Assembly (NCBI GenBank): GCA_003194525.1
Contig: NBIV01000121.1
Location: 1 to 64,000 of the forward strand
Direction: 5' to 3'
Source: Gracilariopsis chorda
Taxonomy: Eukaryota > Rhodophyta > Florideophyceae > Gracilariales > Gracilariaceae
Length of the DNA stretch: 64,000 nt
The position numbers and the translations under genes are program-made. Below are positions 20,181 through 30,479 of the stretch, one piece after another (the first letter of the stretch is position 1; every line of letters begins with the position of its first letter). The notes beneath the pieces are model-generated. The model was not told the DNA's origin. It made no database searches and was given only the letters and a program-made list of their open reading frames with translations.

Positions 20181-20966
20181 CACTCAGCAGTAGTTGATTT
20201 GCACGACACGTGGCTGCTCTTTTGCACTGCGCCAGTGCAGAAAAATGCACAACGCATATATATACTGCACTGGCGCAATGCCGAATGCATCTTGCTTGGT
20301 GACCCTAAGCACTATTTTGCAACCCATTTCGGCTCAATCAATAGCGCAGTGTCGTACTTTTTCACTACTTTGGGCATTGTTTGATAGCATGGGACCTTGG
20401 GAAGGTCAAGCACGTGTGTATGTTGCGACAAGATAAACCCACTGAGTACCACGAATCTGGAAAAAGTCAGGTCCTAATCTGTTGTATACTGATCTTTTGA
20501 TGGTTATCCAAGAAGTCCGACGATTTCCTCGATTTAATAACAGCTTGTTGTGCCGGGTCCGGGGTGGCTGCCGTATACTACCTTTTAGGCCCGGAAAGCA
20601 CACCTTGATGTTTGAGTACAGGCAGACGAATCCTTAGAATCTGACGCGGGTTAAAAATTAAATGCCTAAAGAACCAGCTTGGCACATGCCGCCCATCATA
20701 ATCCAACAGGAATGTGTCGACAGTCCCAGTGCTGCTCACAACTGCATTCGGTAAATATAATTCTTGCATCAATTTGTTAATTGCTCAGGCGACTACGCCT
20801 AGTGAGTACAAGGAAACAAACCGCAACCAGGTTTTCAGTTTCACAATTTTGTTATATTTGAAATGCTCTGGGACCCTTCCAATTTTTTTTGGGTTTGAAA
20901 AACTTGAATTGATTCTTTCTTTTTCTGATATTATAATGATGCGAAGAGGTCCATGTCCAAAGTCTA

Positions 20967-21221
20967 GTGGGCCTAGAACGAACTCTGGAGGTGCTCAAGC
21001 GAACTCTGGAAGAGTCAGAGCCAATTCTAGAGGTACAGGAGCCAATTCTGCAGGTTTCCGAGCCAGTTCTGGAGGGACTAGAGCCAATACCAGGGGTGCA
21101 TAAGGCAACGCTGGAGGTGCCAGAGAGAATTCTGGAGGTGCCAGAGAGAATTCTGGAGGTGCCAGAGCCAATTCCGGAGGCACCAGACAGAATGTTGGAG
21201 GTGCTCGCGCAAACGCTGGAG
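20967..21221 (+). repeat. 21-bp coding minisatellite (N-S-G-G-A-R type)
   Basis: Imperfect copies of GGAGGTGCCAGAGAGAATTC-type units with a 21-bp period, encoding repeats such as GGARANS. The same repeat resumes at 22061-22125 after an insertion. Part of the N-terminal region of the Helitron protein. Confidence 0.75.
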
Positions 21222-21229
21222 GCGCCTGA

Positions 21230-22053
21230 AGTGCAACGCCCTCAGGGAGGGATTCTTGGTACTTGATCGTTTTCCCGATATTATCGGTTGTGTAGTGTGT
21301 ATATGAACTACGCCCCACAATGGTGGGTATGGACACGTGGGACACGGTTTTGGGTCAATTGGCGGTTGGCCACAGTAGTGGATGTTGCCACGAAATGTGG
21401 ACTATTTTAGTTAATATTATTTATTATTTTCACACCCATTTCTGGGAAGCTAGTACTTAGTGCGACGGCGCACTGCCGTCGCACCAGTAAACCTTCCCCA
21501 ACAAGGGACCCCAACCTGGGGAATTGGCTCTAGTTGTTGCCGCCTGCGCGCGTGCTCTACTCCTCCTTGGAGGGAAACGCCGTAAACCACGGGACATCTA
21601 ACCCCCTTGCACGTCTAAAGAAGCCCATCCTTGGGAGTATAATTGTTCCAATCATATTGGTGTTTCGCCCTGTATAGGGAGTCCTGCCCACCGGCATTGC
21701 CGTATCTGTTCGTCGCTCTCGCGACTCACTTCGTCCTCTCTTCCTCCTCTTCGCCCTTCCTTTTCTCCCTTTTTAGGGTAGCACCTCCCGCTACCCGCGG
21801 CCCTCGTGTGCGCATCTGCTCACACACCCCCACTTACGTGGAAACATACCTCTACTGAGGATCACACCCCGCTCACGCGGATACCGATTCTTCGCCTTCA
21901 CCTCCCTGCGCGAGTTGCGACAGGTGTCCCTGGTCTTACAAACCGGCTTCGCCGTGACACCTCTGGGAGGTCTCTACCCAACTGGGTTCACCTCGTGAGA
22001 GGAAGATACCGAACGTCTTTCGGTGTTTTTCCCCTTTGGGGCATTGCACCACA
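21230..22053. mobile_element. Putative 824-bp insertion with short terminal inverted repeats
   Basis: The 21-bp repeat is interrupted by 824 bp. The ends are GTGCAACGCCC (from 21231) and GGGGCATTGCAC (ending 22049), which are inverted with respect to each other with few mismatches. GCGCCTGA (21222-21229) and GCGCCCGA (22054-22061) flank it and could be an 8-bp target duplication with one difference, as hAT-like elements make. Inside is a GCGACGGC hairpin (about 21451-21473) but no transposase. The two ends are not perfectly symmetric, so this is a moderate call. Confidence 0.5.
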
Positions 22054-22061
22054 GCGCCCGA

Positions 22062-22720
22062 GCCAATTTTGGTGTTGCCAGACCTAATTCGGGAGGTGCC
22101 AGAATGAACTCAGGCAGCGCAAGGCCAGGAGCTGGACGACCTCGACGATTGCCAGTTCCTCCCGCTCCAGATGACATGCCGGTAAATGAGAGCGGAGCAC
22201 ACGTGCTGAGACCCATTGCTCCAGCCGTGGAAGAGGACGAAATTACTCCTGCACCTACTTCGGTTACAGCTACAGATAGCACAAACGCTGCTACAGCCAT
22301 GGGTCCGTTGCCATAGGTCTACCAACTTCGTGCCCAATTCCTGGATTTCTGGAGTTTGTGAGAGGCTTTCAAAGTCACATTCCACTGCCTCCGATTCCTC
22401 CCCCTCTCCAATCTATGCCTGCATAACAGATGCCGGTTGCGATGGAATTGGAAGAGGATGAGATCATCCTTGCTCCTTCACAGCCACTGCTGTCACCACC
22501 GCCGCCACAGCAGCCTGCTCTGCCACAAGCTGAACAAGAGGAAGAACAGATGCCAGTCCCGATGGAATTGGAAGAGGATGAGATCACCCCGGCTCCCTCA
22601 CACCCGCTGCCACAGCCTGTGCTGCCACAAGCTGAACAGGAAGAACAACAGGTGCCCATTCCGATGGAAGTGGAAGAGGGTGAGATCACACCGCCTCCCT
22701 CACACCAGCCGCCGCATTAG
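22062..22720 (+). pseudogene. Helitron N-terminal acidic/proline repeat region
   Basis: Encodes the continuation of the NSGGAR repeat, then three clear copies of a unit of about 35 residues built on MELEEDEITPAPS followed by PLPQPVLPQAEQEE, plus an earlier weaker copy (VEEDEITPAP). Frames 22023-22316 and 22430-22720 are out of phase and each ends in a stop, so it is broken. Acidic and proline-rich low complexity suggests a disordered linker ahead of Rep. I know no domain for it. Confidence 0.55.
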
Positions 22721-22951
22721 CCACAGCAACAGCTTGATACGAGGATCATGCAGTGTGCTGGACGTCCGGATCGAGGACTGCATGCCGTGTAATATGCGTG
22801 GGAAACCACGGCTGATGAAGCTTGGAATGGTCCATCCATCCGTGCAAGCGTTCCAGAGTTTGAGACGCCTTCCACTGCTGGTGAAAGGCAATGTGGAAGA
22901 TGCGGCGAGCACGCACACACGCTCTCCTCCTGCCCGTACCCGGACTGGACA

Positions 22952-25289
22952 TTGAGAATTCATAGCTTCAAGTACTGCGGATGCGTTTTACTTGGCAACG
23001 AGACCAATAGAGTGTGCTGTGGAATGAAAAGAATGTCAATGTGGGGCGTCACGTTCCGCAAAAGGCATAGCAGCGAGTTTGTTTGCAGTCGTTATAGCCG
23101 CCTTTCACAGCCATTTCCTCAACTTGAATACGCCCTTTGCGACGCGTTCATGGACATGTCGTATGTGACGGGATGCGGTCCCTCCTTTCTCAGACTTGAG
23201 GGCAACGCAGCTCTCGCTCTGCCCACCCAGAACCAGAACAACACGCGCTATAGGTTTCTGTGGGGTACCGGTCCGTCTTCCTTGGATCTATCTGACTATG
23301 CTCGTGCCAACATGCGTATGTTCATTCAGGACATCAACGTAAGAGACATCGTACCCAAGTTGTACGATGTGATCCAGCCGAAGCCTGACGTGGTGCACGA
23401 ACGCTACCGATCCTTGCTTAGCACGCAACAGCAACAACGACAACAAAATGCGGAGACCGCCGTTGATATCAGCGTGCACGCAGCGGAACAAGAAGTAGTC
23501 GTACGGGGATACGAAGGAACCGGAATTGCTACAGTCAGTACTCCTCATGCAGGTGCTGGCCCTCTCCCTGAAGATATTCCTGGTGTGGGGCCAACCATGA
23601 TGAGAAGGCTCGTGGTTGGTCCGACTGGCCTGTACCGAGTGGAGTCTCAGGTATTGCGCTGGGTAGAAGGAACCGTAACCGAAGAGCACGCTGCAGTGAC
23701 GAGTGCTGCTGCTGCTGAAGCAGGGGCTACTGCACATGCCCCAAACAATGCGCAAGTGCGGTACCGACTTCTAAAACAGGCATCCAAACTTGCAGAGAAG
23801 GGCACTTTCCCTCTTTTCTACCCGTACGGGGATCAGCATGAACCGTTTGACATCGGCCTCTTCCTCGATGCAAGGAACGCCACACAGCAAAGCTCAGGTC
23901 TCAGCGTTAACGAATGGAATCTCCGAAAGCTCACCTGGGCTCAGAACGCGAATTGACGTCTGTACTCGGACAACATCCTCTTCAACAGTGGACCGTTGAT
24001 GCAGATGTGGATGCTCCGCACTCACACAAACATTGAGGACATGCGACTACGCTTCCTGGAGAGAGAACAACAGGCACGTATTGTACGAGAGCAAGAGATC
24101 CAGCAAGCACAACAGCAAACAGCTCATGTATCACCATCACAGTTCGCACAAATGGGACCCATATTTCTGCCCGATGACTCGGTCAACCAAGCAGCGTACT
24201 GGAAGAACAAGCGCATGGATGTACAGGCGATCGTAGCGCGGAGAGGACCGCCTTCTCTTTTCAGTACAGTCACCATGAACATCTGGAGAGAGGACATCCA
24301 GCGCCTTGGTATGGATACCAGCAATCGGAGCGCATTTACAGCACAGAGTAACCGCCCTCGACCGTGTAACCGACCGGATCTGATTGCAAAGTTGTACAAC
24401 CAGTACGCAAACGACTTCATGAAGGACTTGGAGAAAAACTCGGAGCACATCTTTGTATTGAACTGCCTGGGGTTTGCATCAAAGCTCGAGTTTCAGGAGC
24501 GCAATGTGGCTCATCACCACATGCTCGTGTGGCTCGAAGGAGGCGTGATTGAAGACGTTTATGTGATCGACGAGCTCATTCGTGCAGAACTTCCTCTTCC
24601 CGGTGAAGACGACGCGTTGCCTGGCCTCATTCGTTCCATGCACAGGCACCGCCACTTCCCCTATTGTCGGAATCGCACTGGTCGTTACAAGTTTGGGTAC
24701 GACCGCAACATGATTGTGCCGGAGACGTACATTGAAGTTGGAACGAATCACGTGGTCTACCGCAGAAGAAGGCAACATGACCTCAAGATTGTGCCGTACA
24801 AAACAACTTAGACCAAGAAGTACCGCTCTCATAGCAACGTAGAACGCACGCAAGGAGGGGGCAGTGGCTTATCTGATGAAGTACGCGTTCAAGCAGCCCA
24901 AAGCTCAAGAGGTGGTGCTCAATGTGAGTGGTGCTAATGAGACAGGCTGACAGAACGAGCAGCAACAATAGCCACAGGTGCAGAACGACATTCGTGCATA
25001 CATGCGAGCGCGTGTGGTGGGCGTCGTCAACGCGCCTTGGAGAATTTTCGAATTTCGACATGTTCACATCGTACCAAAAGTGGAGCGACTGGCCATTCAC
25101 TTGGAAGGAGAGCAAACGTTTCTGTTCAGAGGTCCAAATCAAATCCATTGCGCATCGCCACCGTCTACGTTGGAGAGATACTTTGCAAGGCCCGAAGCAT
25201 ATGCGAACCTCAACAACCTTTCGTACTTTGAAAACGTTCGATTGTATCCAACGCTTCCAGCCCACGTGCCTAACCAGTACTACTGAGAC
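22952..25289 (+). pseudogene. Helitron Rep (HUH nuclease, Helitron_like_N type), decayed
   Basis: Rep nicks and joins DNA at element ends during rolling-circle transposition. One frame runs 22952-24811 with a single TGA at 23954. The Helitron-like N domain shows PSLFSTVTMN (residues 86-95 of the second part), NRPDLIAKLYNQY, and the metal-binding H-x-H as AHHHMLVWL (His 173-175 of the second part). The paired catalytic tyrosines are seen at 24870-24884 (YLMKYAFK), but in another frame, so a frameshift lies between 24811 and 24861. Further stops follow at about 24948 and 24970. The 24978-25286 piece is the segment between Rep and helicase. The residues are those of a once active enzyme; the gene is dead. 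Confidence 0.8.
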
Positions 25290-27478
25290 AGCACTCAGGT
25301 GCCCACAGACGACTGAGAGCCGCCCATGTACATGGTACAGCGCACGGAAGAGGAGCAGTGCGTCGCAAGGATCAGAGGTGTTTGACTGTCCGACATTGAG
25401 CTCTTTGCTCTGCGCTTGCTGTTCGTGTATCACGGCTCGAGCTCTTATGAAGACGCAAGGACTTTCAACGGACAGCAGTATGGAACGTATCTTGAAACTG
25501 TGATTGTAATTGGACTGCTCACGGACGGATCCAAGTCTGATATTGCATTTCAAGAAGCAGTGCAGATCAAAAGATCTGCACTGCTTCTTGAAATGCAATA
25601 TCAAACTTGTACAGCACGCCCTCAGAGCTACGACATCTGGTTGTAACACTGTACCAACAAGGCGCAGACCCAGAAACAATTGCAGTCGAAAACTGGGAGG
25701 CTCTATCTAGCGACATACATACAGAAGATGAGCAGCAAATAAAGCAAGAAATGTATGGACGTGTGGTGGAGATCTCAGATCAGCACGGAGGACGACTTCT
25801 TCGCGATCACAGCCTCTTCTCTCAAAAGCTACAACAGGATGATGCAGCATTCACTGAGGCGAATCGAGCTACAAGAACTGGAGACGTGTGAATGGTGCGA
25901 AACTCGTCAACTTTGTAGTCAAGGTACGCTCCCTTAAAACCTTGCCAAATGAAACCGTAATTGGCGCATTGCAACAACGGCAGGCGCTGGAGGAGCGGTG
26001 AAGCACTCCTGGAAACGTGTTCTTTGTGAAATGATCCGCAAGATCCAGAAATACATACGTCCTCAACCTGCTTCGCGATATCGCTGAGCCGGAACGAATG
26101 CTCACCGAAATGACTGCTACAACAGGCATTCCAGCATCATTGTACAAAGGTGGCCGCACTCTACATAGCCTGCTCCGACTGAGTGTAGCTGACAAGGACA
26201 GTACAAGCAGCACTAGCCATTTTATCAAATTACGGTCCTTGATCTCAACGTGCGAAACTGCTACGCGAAATACAACTGCTCGTCTTGGATGAGGCTTCCA
26301 TGCTCTCACGAAAGCTCTTCGAACTCATGGATGCGCTGCTCAAAGATAATTTCTGCAGTTGAATGGAAACCCCGCCTACATTTGGGGGATTGAACATCGT
26401 TCTATCCGGCGACTACTCCCAGCTGCTTCCAGTTGTGCCGCAGGTATACGTGGAGGCTGAGTCGAGTGGAAATGGGAGACGAGTGTACACAAACACTCTC
26501 AAATAATTGCCGTAGAAGAGTGATCTGTGGACAATGTGCACAGTTCAAGTGCTCTACCACACCGAAAAAGTACGCCAAGCCAGTGATCCGGCATTTCCGT
26601 CGCTGTTACATTCCATCGCATGCAACAAAATATCCAACAACACTCCAGTACCACTCAGATCCACCGGTGGCATGCAAACCGCTTACCAATTCCTCTGAAA
26701 GTGGCTCACAACACGACGCAAGGAGGACCTGGATCTCCGCAAAAATGCTCATTGCGTCCAAAAATCAGTTGGTCGACGAACACAATGCGGCAGTGCTGGA
26801 TCTTTTTCCTGGTGAGCGCTTCACTCTTTCGTCAGCTACGAAGGTACACCCGGGTGGTAGACAAAACTCAGAGCTCGACTTTACCAATACTTTTGAGCCC
26901 GAGTTTGCATATCAGTATGGGGCTACTGGAGTATCATCTCATAACTGGGACTTGAAGGCCCATGTGCCAGTTATGGTAGCTCGAAACGTGCTGCATTCCA
27001 CTATGGTAAACGGAAAGCTGTTCATAGTATTTCGTGTCGATCATTGCACGATGCACGTGGCTCGCTTTGACAAAAAATGACAGGTTTTAGAACGACAGCT
27101 ACTACATCATATCGAATTCGAGTTTCTGTCGCAAAATTGGGCATGATTCGAAGGCAGTTTCCCATACGTCTCATGTTTGCAGCTACCGTTCATAAAGGAT
27201 AGGAAAAGACCTTGGAGGGCTTGGTTGTGGATGTTCAATCCAACTTCTTCTGTGCCGGTCAGTTGTATGTCACATTGTCGCGCTTTCAAAGGAATGACGT
27301 TGTGCTGCTGTTGCATGACCTGCAGCTGATATCCGTGAATGCGCACACAATTCATCCCCTGTCTGTAGCCATCGCAAACCCAGTGTTTCCTGAACCCATT
27401 CAGGTCTGTATCCCTGAAGAACCGTTATCATATTTCTTGTGTTCTTTATTCATTGATTTAAACTACTTGCTTTTTTGA
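25290..27478 (+). pseudogene. Helitron Pif1-like helicase, decayed
   Basis: Follows Rep in the same element, as in all autonomous Helitrons. Readable pieces, in several frames, are the pre-helicase segment (LSDIELFALRLLF near 25390), LRHLVVTLYQQGADPETIAVENW (25620-25690), the region after Walker A (26056-26200), VLSGDYSQLLPV-like sequence (26398-26440), [16 protein letters not shown] (26746 on), MVNGKLFIVFRVD (27003 on) and motif VI LYVTLSRFQR (27262-27291). The Walker A site at about 26031-26058 is destroyed by a 1-base loss and three G-to-A type changes. A 78-bp palindrome interrupts the gene at 25532-25609. It ends IQVCIPEEP, matching the end of the array ORFs. Confidence 0.75.
25532..25609. 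repeat. Near-perfect 37-bp-arm palindrome inside the helicase
   Basis: Arms 25532-25568 and 25573-25609 around the loop AAAA. The inner 30 bp of each arm (25539-25568, 25573-25602) are exact complements, and the outer part pairs with one mismatch. The left arm is native helicase coding sequence (SDIAFQEAVQIK), so the right arm is an inverted copy made in place. Confidence 0.93.
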
Positions 27479-27524
27479 ATATGCTTTATCCACCCATTTC
27501 TTCTTCTCACTGCTTTTAATGACT

Positions 27525-27575
27525 CCTCCACTACAACGCGCAGCGTCGCCTGCAGCCCAAAGCCGGTTTCTGTTG
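27525..27575 (+). other. Helitron 3' terminus (degenerate GC hairpin)
   Basis: CTCCACTACAACGCGCAGCG... GCCGGTTTCTGTTG aligns by eye with the array 3' end (CTCCACTGCGGCGCGCAGCGCC... GCCGCTTCCTCTTG). The hairpin arms are eroded. The next base in the flank is T. Confidence 0.65.
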
Positions 27576-27617
27576 TGAAATTTTAACTATTTGTTTGGTT
27601 TATTTGGGAGCTATTTT

Positions 27618-30479
27618 TTAGCCGTACAGGTAGCATATAATCAGAATCAAGTCCCAATCCTTAGGCTTGTTCTGAATAACATGGCGTAGCATTTGGCTAA
27701 GTGTCCGAATTTTGATCTCACTCTGTCCGTCAGTCTGAGGGTGTCCCTTTGTTGCCATGTTCTTCTCGATGTTCAACATGTCTGTGATTCCTTCAAAATA
27801 TTTGGATGTGAACATCGGATCTCTATCCAAGATGATCCTATCCGGCATTCCACGCTTGGAAAACACATGATCGAACAAAATCTGGACGACATCCCCAGAT
27901 GTAATACGCTTAGTCGTGGGAATGAAAAGACTACGCTTCGAAAGTTTGTCCACGATGACAAACACAGAGTCATTTCCTTTCGCGGAGGTTGAAAATTCAG
28001 TTAAGAAATCCACTGTCAACACTTTCAAACATTGCTCAGGAATCTTATGTGGCTGCAGCATGCCTTTTTCTTTAGCTCGTTCTTCCTTGTTATGCTGACA
28101 CGGAAGACAAGAACGCACATGATTCACAACATCTTTGTATATACCTTTCCAGTAGAACAACCTGGCACATTGGTAAAACGTTTTCTCGATTCCAAAGTGA
28201 GAACAATTATGTACTTCAGCAATGGCTCGTCTCTGTACATCTTCTGCTTGCGGGACGTAGAGTCTCTGTGTGCTTTTTGCTGTCCAGAAAAGTTTCTCCT
28301 TTTCAAACGTATAATTATTTACATACATCTGGACTTTCTTGGAATTTTGCGTTCCTTTGTCCCAGAAACATGCTCTAAGCTCCTTTGACCATCTGTCATG
28401 AGCGTAAGCTTCTTGAATTCTTTGCACTAGAGTTGGGTCTTTCAGTTGTAATGAGTTCAACAGAGCTGGACTTTCCAAGATTCTGTTTAGGGCGTCAGCA
28501 GCGCCATTCATTGAGCCCGATAGGTGTTCAACTGTGAAATTGTAGCTCTGTAGTTCATCAATCCTACGCATCTGTCTTCCATTCAGCTTCTTTTTTGACT
28601 GTAGATACTTGATCGGTTCATGATCTGTTCGTAGAACAAAAGGTCTGTCACGGAGGTATACTGCCCAGGTTCGTAGTGCAATCATTACTGCCAAGAGTTC
28701 CTGGTCTCCTGTATCCCATCTTGTCTCCGTATCCGTCAATCTATGCGATAGATATGCGACTGGATGACCATTTTGCTCCAAAGTTGCTCCTACGGCAAAC
28801 TTAGAGGCATCTGTTGTTAGAAAAAATGGTTCTGTTGATGACGGATGTTTGAGAAGTGGCGCATTCGTAAGCTTCTGCTTCGCTTCGTCGAACGCACTCT
28901 GCTCACTCTCAGTCCATCTGAAATCTTTTCGTCGAACCAAATTAGTCAAGGGTAACACAATGCCTGAGTAATTCTTCATGAACCGCCTGTAGAAGTTAGC
29001 TAGGCCTAAGAACCTTTGCACTTCTTTGACAGTGTGTGGTGCTGGCCAATCTTGAACGGCTTTCACCAATCTCTGCTGCGTTCTAATTCCTTTAAAACTG
29101 ACGTTGAATTCCAAGTACTGGACTTCCTCAAGTCCAAAAGCACACTTGCTTGGTCGAAGGTACAGCTTGTGCTTTCGTAGTATCTCGAATACACGCTTCA
29201 GGTGTTGTCGGTGTTGTTCCATAGACTTGCTGTGGATCAAGATGTCATCAAGGTATAGTACCATACATTCACCTAGAAGGTCCTGGAACAAACTGGCTAG
29301 TAGACGCGAGAATGCTGCTGGAGCGTTCGTCAATCCAAAGCATAAGACTTGCCACTCGAAAGAACCAAACCGTGTTCTTATCGAAGTCTTGTGGCAGTCT
29401 TCCTCTTTCAATCGCATCTGGTGATATCCCCAAATCAGATCGAGCTGTGAAAAAATATTTGCGCCAGCTACCTGATCAATTGTCTCGTCTATCAGCGGGA
29501 TCGGGCTCGAATCGGGTATTGTGATCTTGTTTAAAGCCCTGTAGTCGCATACCATGCGTAAATCGCCGTTCTTCTTTTTCACAAAGAATACTGGAGCGCC
29601 AAATGGTGAAGAATATGGTCGGAGCAACCCTTTATCAAGGTACTTCTGTAGTTGTACCTTAAGTCCTCTCAGCTCCTTCGGGGACAATCGGATTACTGGT
29701 CTTACTGGAGTAGGCTCTCCGGGCTTGAGATTGATTTCGAACTCCATCCCGCGCGTTGGGGGTAACTTCTCTGGCAAGTCGTCACGAAAAATGTCATTAT
29801 ACTCGGTAAGAATGTCTCTGAATTCTTCCGTGGTATCCACTTTCTCTAAGTGGGATGGCACATCTTCAGTAATTCGTGCCATATACAACTCACAGTTGCC
29901 CTTCTTTAGTACCCGTGCTAGTTTCTTAAATGACATTCGCTTCAACGTTTTCGTGTTGCCGGAGTTTTTGATGGCCCTCGGAACGACCCTGACTCTGGAG
30001 CCATCTGGTCGCGTCAATAGTAGCTCATTACTAGACCAATTGATTTCTGGATTCCGCTGTTTCAACCATGACCGCCCAAGAATGATGATTGGTATACTCT
30101 CTTCAATTCCCATGTCGATGAGAAAAGCATTTTCGGTAGATAAAAATCCTCTTATGCTTAAAACTGCTGTAGTCTTACCAGCAACCGGTTTGAATGTCTT
30201 ATCTCCGAGTTCAAAATCAACACCTTCTGTGTTCTCGACATCAAGACAAAACTTTTTGGCTGTCTTCAATGCCATAGAATTATGAGAAGCAAACGAATCA
30301 ACCACCACTCGAACAAGATGTCCGGCAAAACTTGCGTCGTACATCCAGTTATCCTCCTCTGCCACGTTCAAGGCAGAGAGGCGAGGCATCTTACTGATGT
30401 CTCGAGGAGCCGCACCACTGTGCGGCAATACTAGTTTTTCTGGTTCGTCTTGTTTTGAACTTTTCCATCTCCGCGACAA
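27618..30479 (-). CDS. Ty3/gypsy Pol polyprotein, C-terminally truncated (about 950 codons)
   Basis: Uninterrupted frame. Protease near residue 61 reads VVVDSFASHN, where the usual DSG/DTG has F in place of the glycine, which would be expected to harm protease activity. Reverse transcriptase spans about 230-470 with catalytic YLDD at 409-412. RNase H has TDAS at 556-559. The integrase zinc site is H757, H761, C791, C794, and the catalytic triad D824, D885, E921 keeps the D-35-E spacing. The frame ends soon after, so the integrase C-terminal tail is missing. The first codon shown is TTG; there is no convincing ATG, and the frame overlaps gag, which fits expression by frameshifting. An otherwise open pol implies a fairly young insertion. 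Confidence 0.9.
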   Translation of the reverse strand: MSRRWKSSKQDEPEKLVLPHSGAAPRDISKMPRLSALNVAEEDNWMYDASFAGHLVRVVVDSFASHNSMALKTAKKFCLDVENTEGVDFELGDKTFKPVAGKTTAVLSIRGFLSTENAFLIDMGIEESIPIIILGRSWLKQRNPEINWSSNELLLTRPDGSRVRVVPRAIKNSGNTKTLKRMSFKKLARVLKKGNCELYMARITEDVPSHLEKVDTTEEFRDILTEYNDIFRDDLPEKLPPTRGMEFEINLKPGEPTPVRPVIRLSPKELRGLKVQLQKYLDKGLLRPYSSPFGAPVFFVKKKNGDLRMVCDYRALNKITIPDSSPIPLIDETIDQVAGANIFSQLDLIWGYHQMRLKEEDCHKTSIRTRFGSFEWQVLCFGLTNAPAAFSRLLASLFQDLLGECMVLYLDDILIHSKSMEQHRQHLKRVFEILRKHKLYLRPSKCAFGLEEVQYLEFNVSFKGIRTQQRLVKAVQDWPAPHTVKEVQRFLGLANFYRRFMKNYSGIVLPLTNLVRRKDFRWTESEQSAFDEAKQKLTNAPLLKHPSSTEPFFLTTDASKFAVGATLEQNGHPVAYLSHRLTDTETRWDTGDQELLAVMIALRTWAVYLRDRPFVLRTDHEPIKYLQSKKKLNGRQMRRIDELQSYNFTVEHLSGSMNGAADALNRILESPALLNSLQLKDPTLVQRIQEAYAHDRWSKELRACFWDKGTQNSKKVQMYVNNYTFEKEKLFWTAKSTQRLYVPQAEDVQRRAIAEVHNCSHFGIEKTFYQCARLFYWKGIYKDVVNHVRSCLPCQHNKEERAKEKGMLQPHKIPEQCLKVLTVDFLTEFSTSAKGNDSVFVIVDKLSKRSLFIPTTKRITSGDVVQILFDHVFSKRGMPDRIILDRDPMFTSKYFEGITDMLNIEKNMATKGHPQTDGQSEIKIRTLSQMLRHVIQNKPKDWDLILIICYLYG

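Larger units (their letters stand above)
19889..27575 (+). mobile_element. Near-full-length Helitron, decayed (relative of the array element)
   Basis: Starts TCTCTCTATT after the 3' end relic and ends ...TTTCTGTTG at 27575 after a weakened 3' hairpin. The order is subterminal repeat (19942-19956 and partial partner near 19996), a long inverted repeat at 20148-20180, a single degenerate unit of the array minisatellite (about 20206-20245), the 5' segment shared with array subtypes A and B (20300-20640), a repeat-rich N-terminal coding region, Rep and helicase. The array units read like internal deletions of an element of this family, but sequence divergence shows this copy is not their direct parent. 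All coding parts carry stops or frameshifts. Confidence 0.75.

Noticed and set aside
19889-27575. The full-length element as direct parent of the array
   Set aside because: Differences to the array units are too many, and the minisatellite is absent as an array. It is a relative, not the source.
29554-30285. 243-codon plus-strand frame
   Set aside because: Antisense shadow of the gypsy protease and reverse-transcriptase region.
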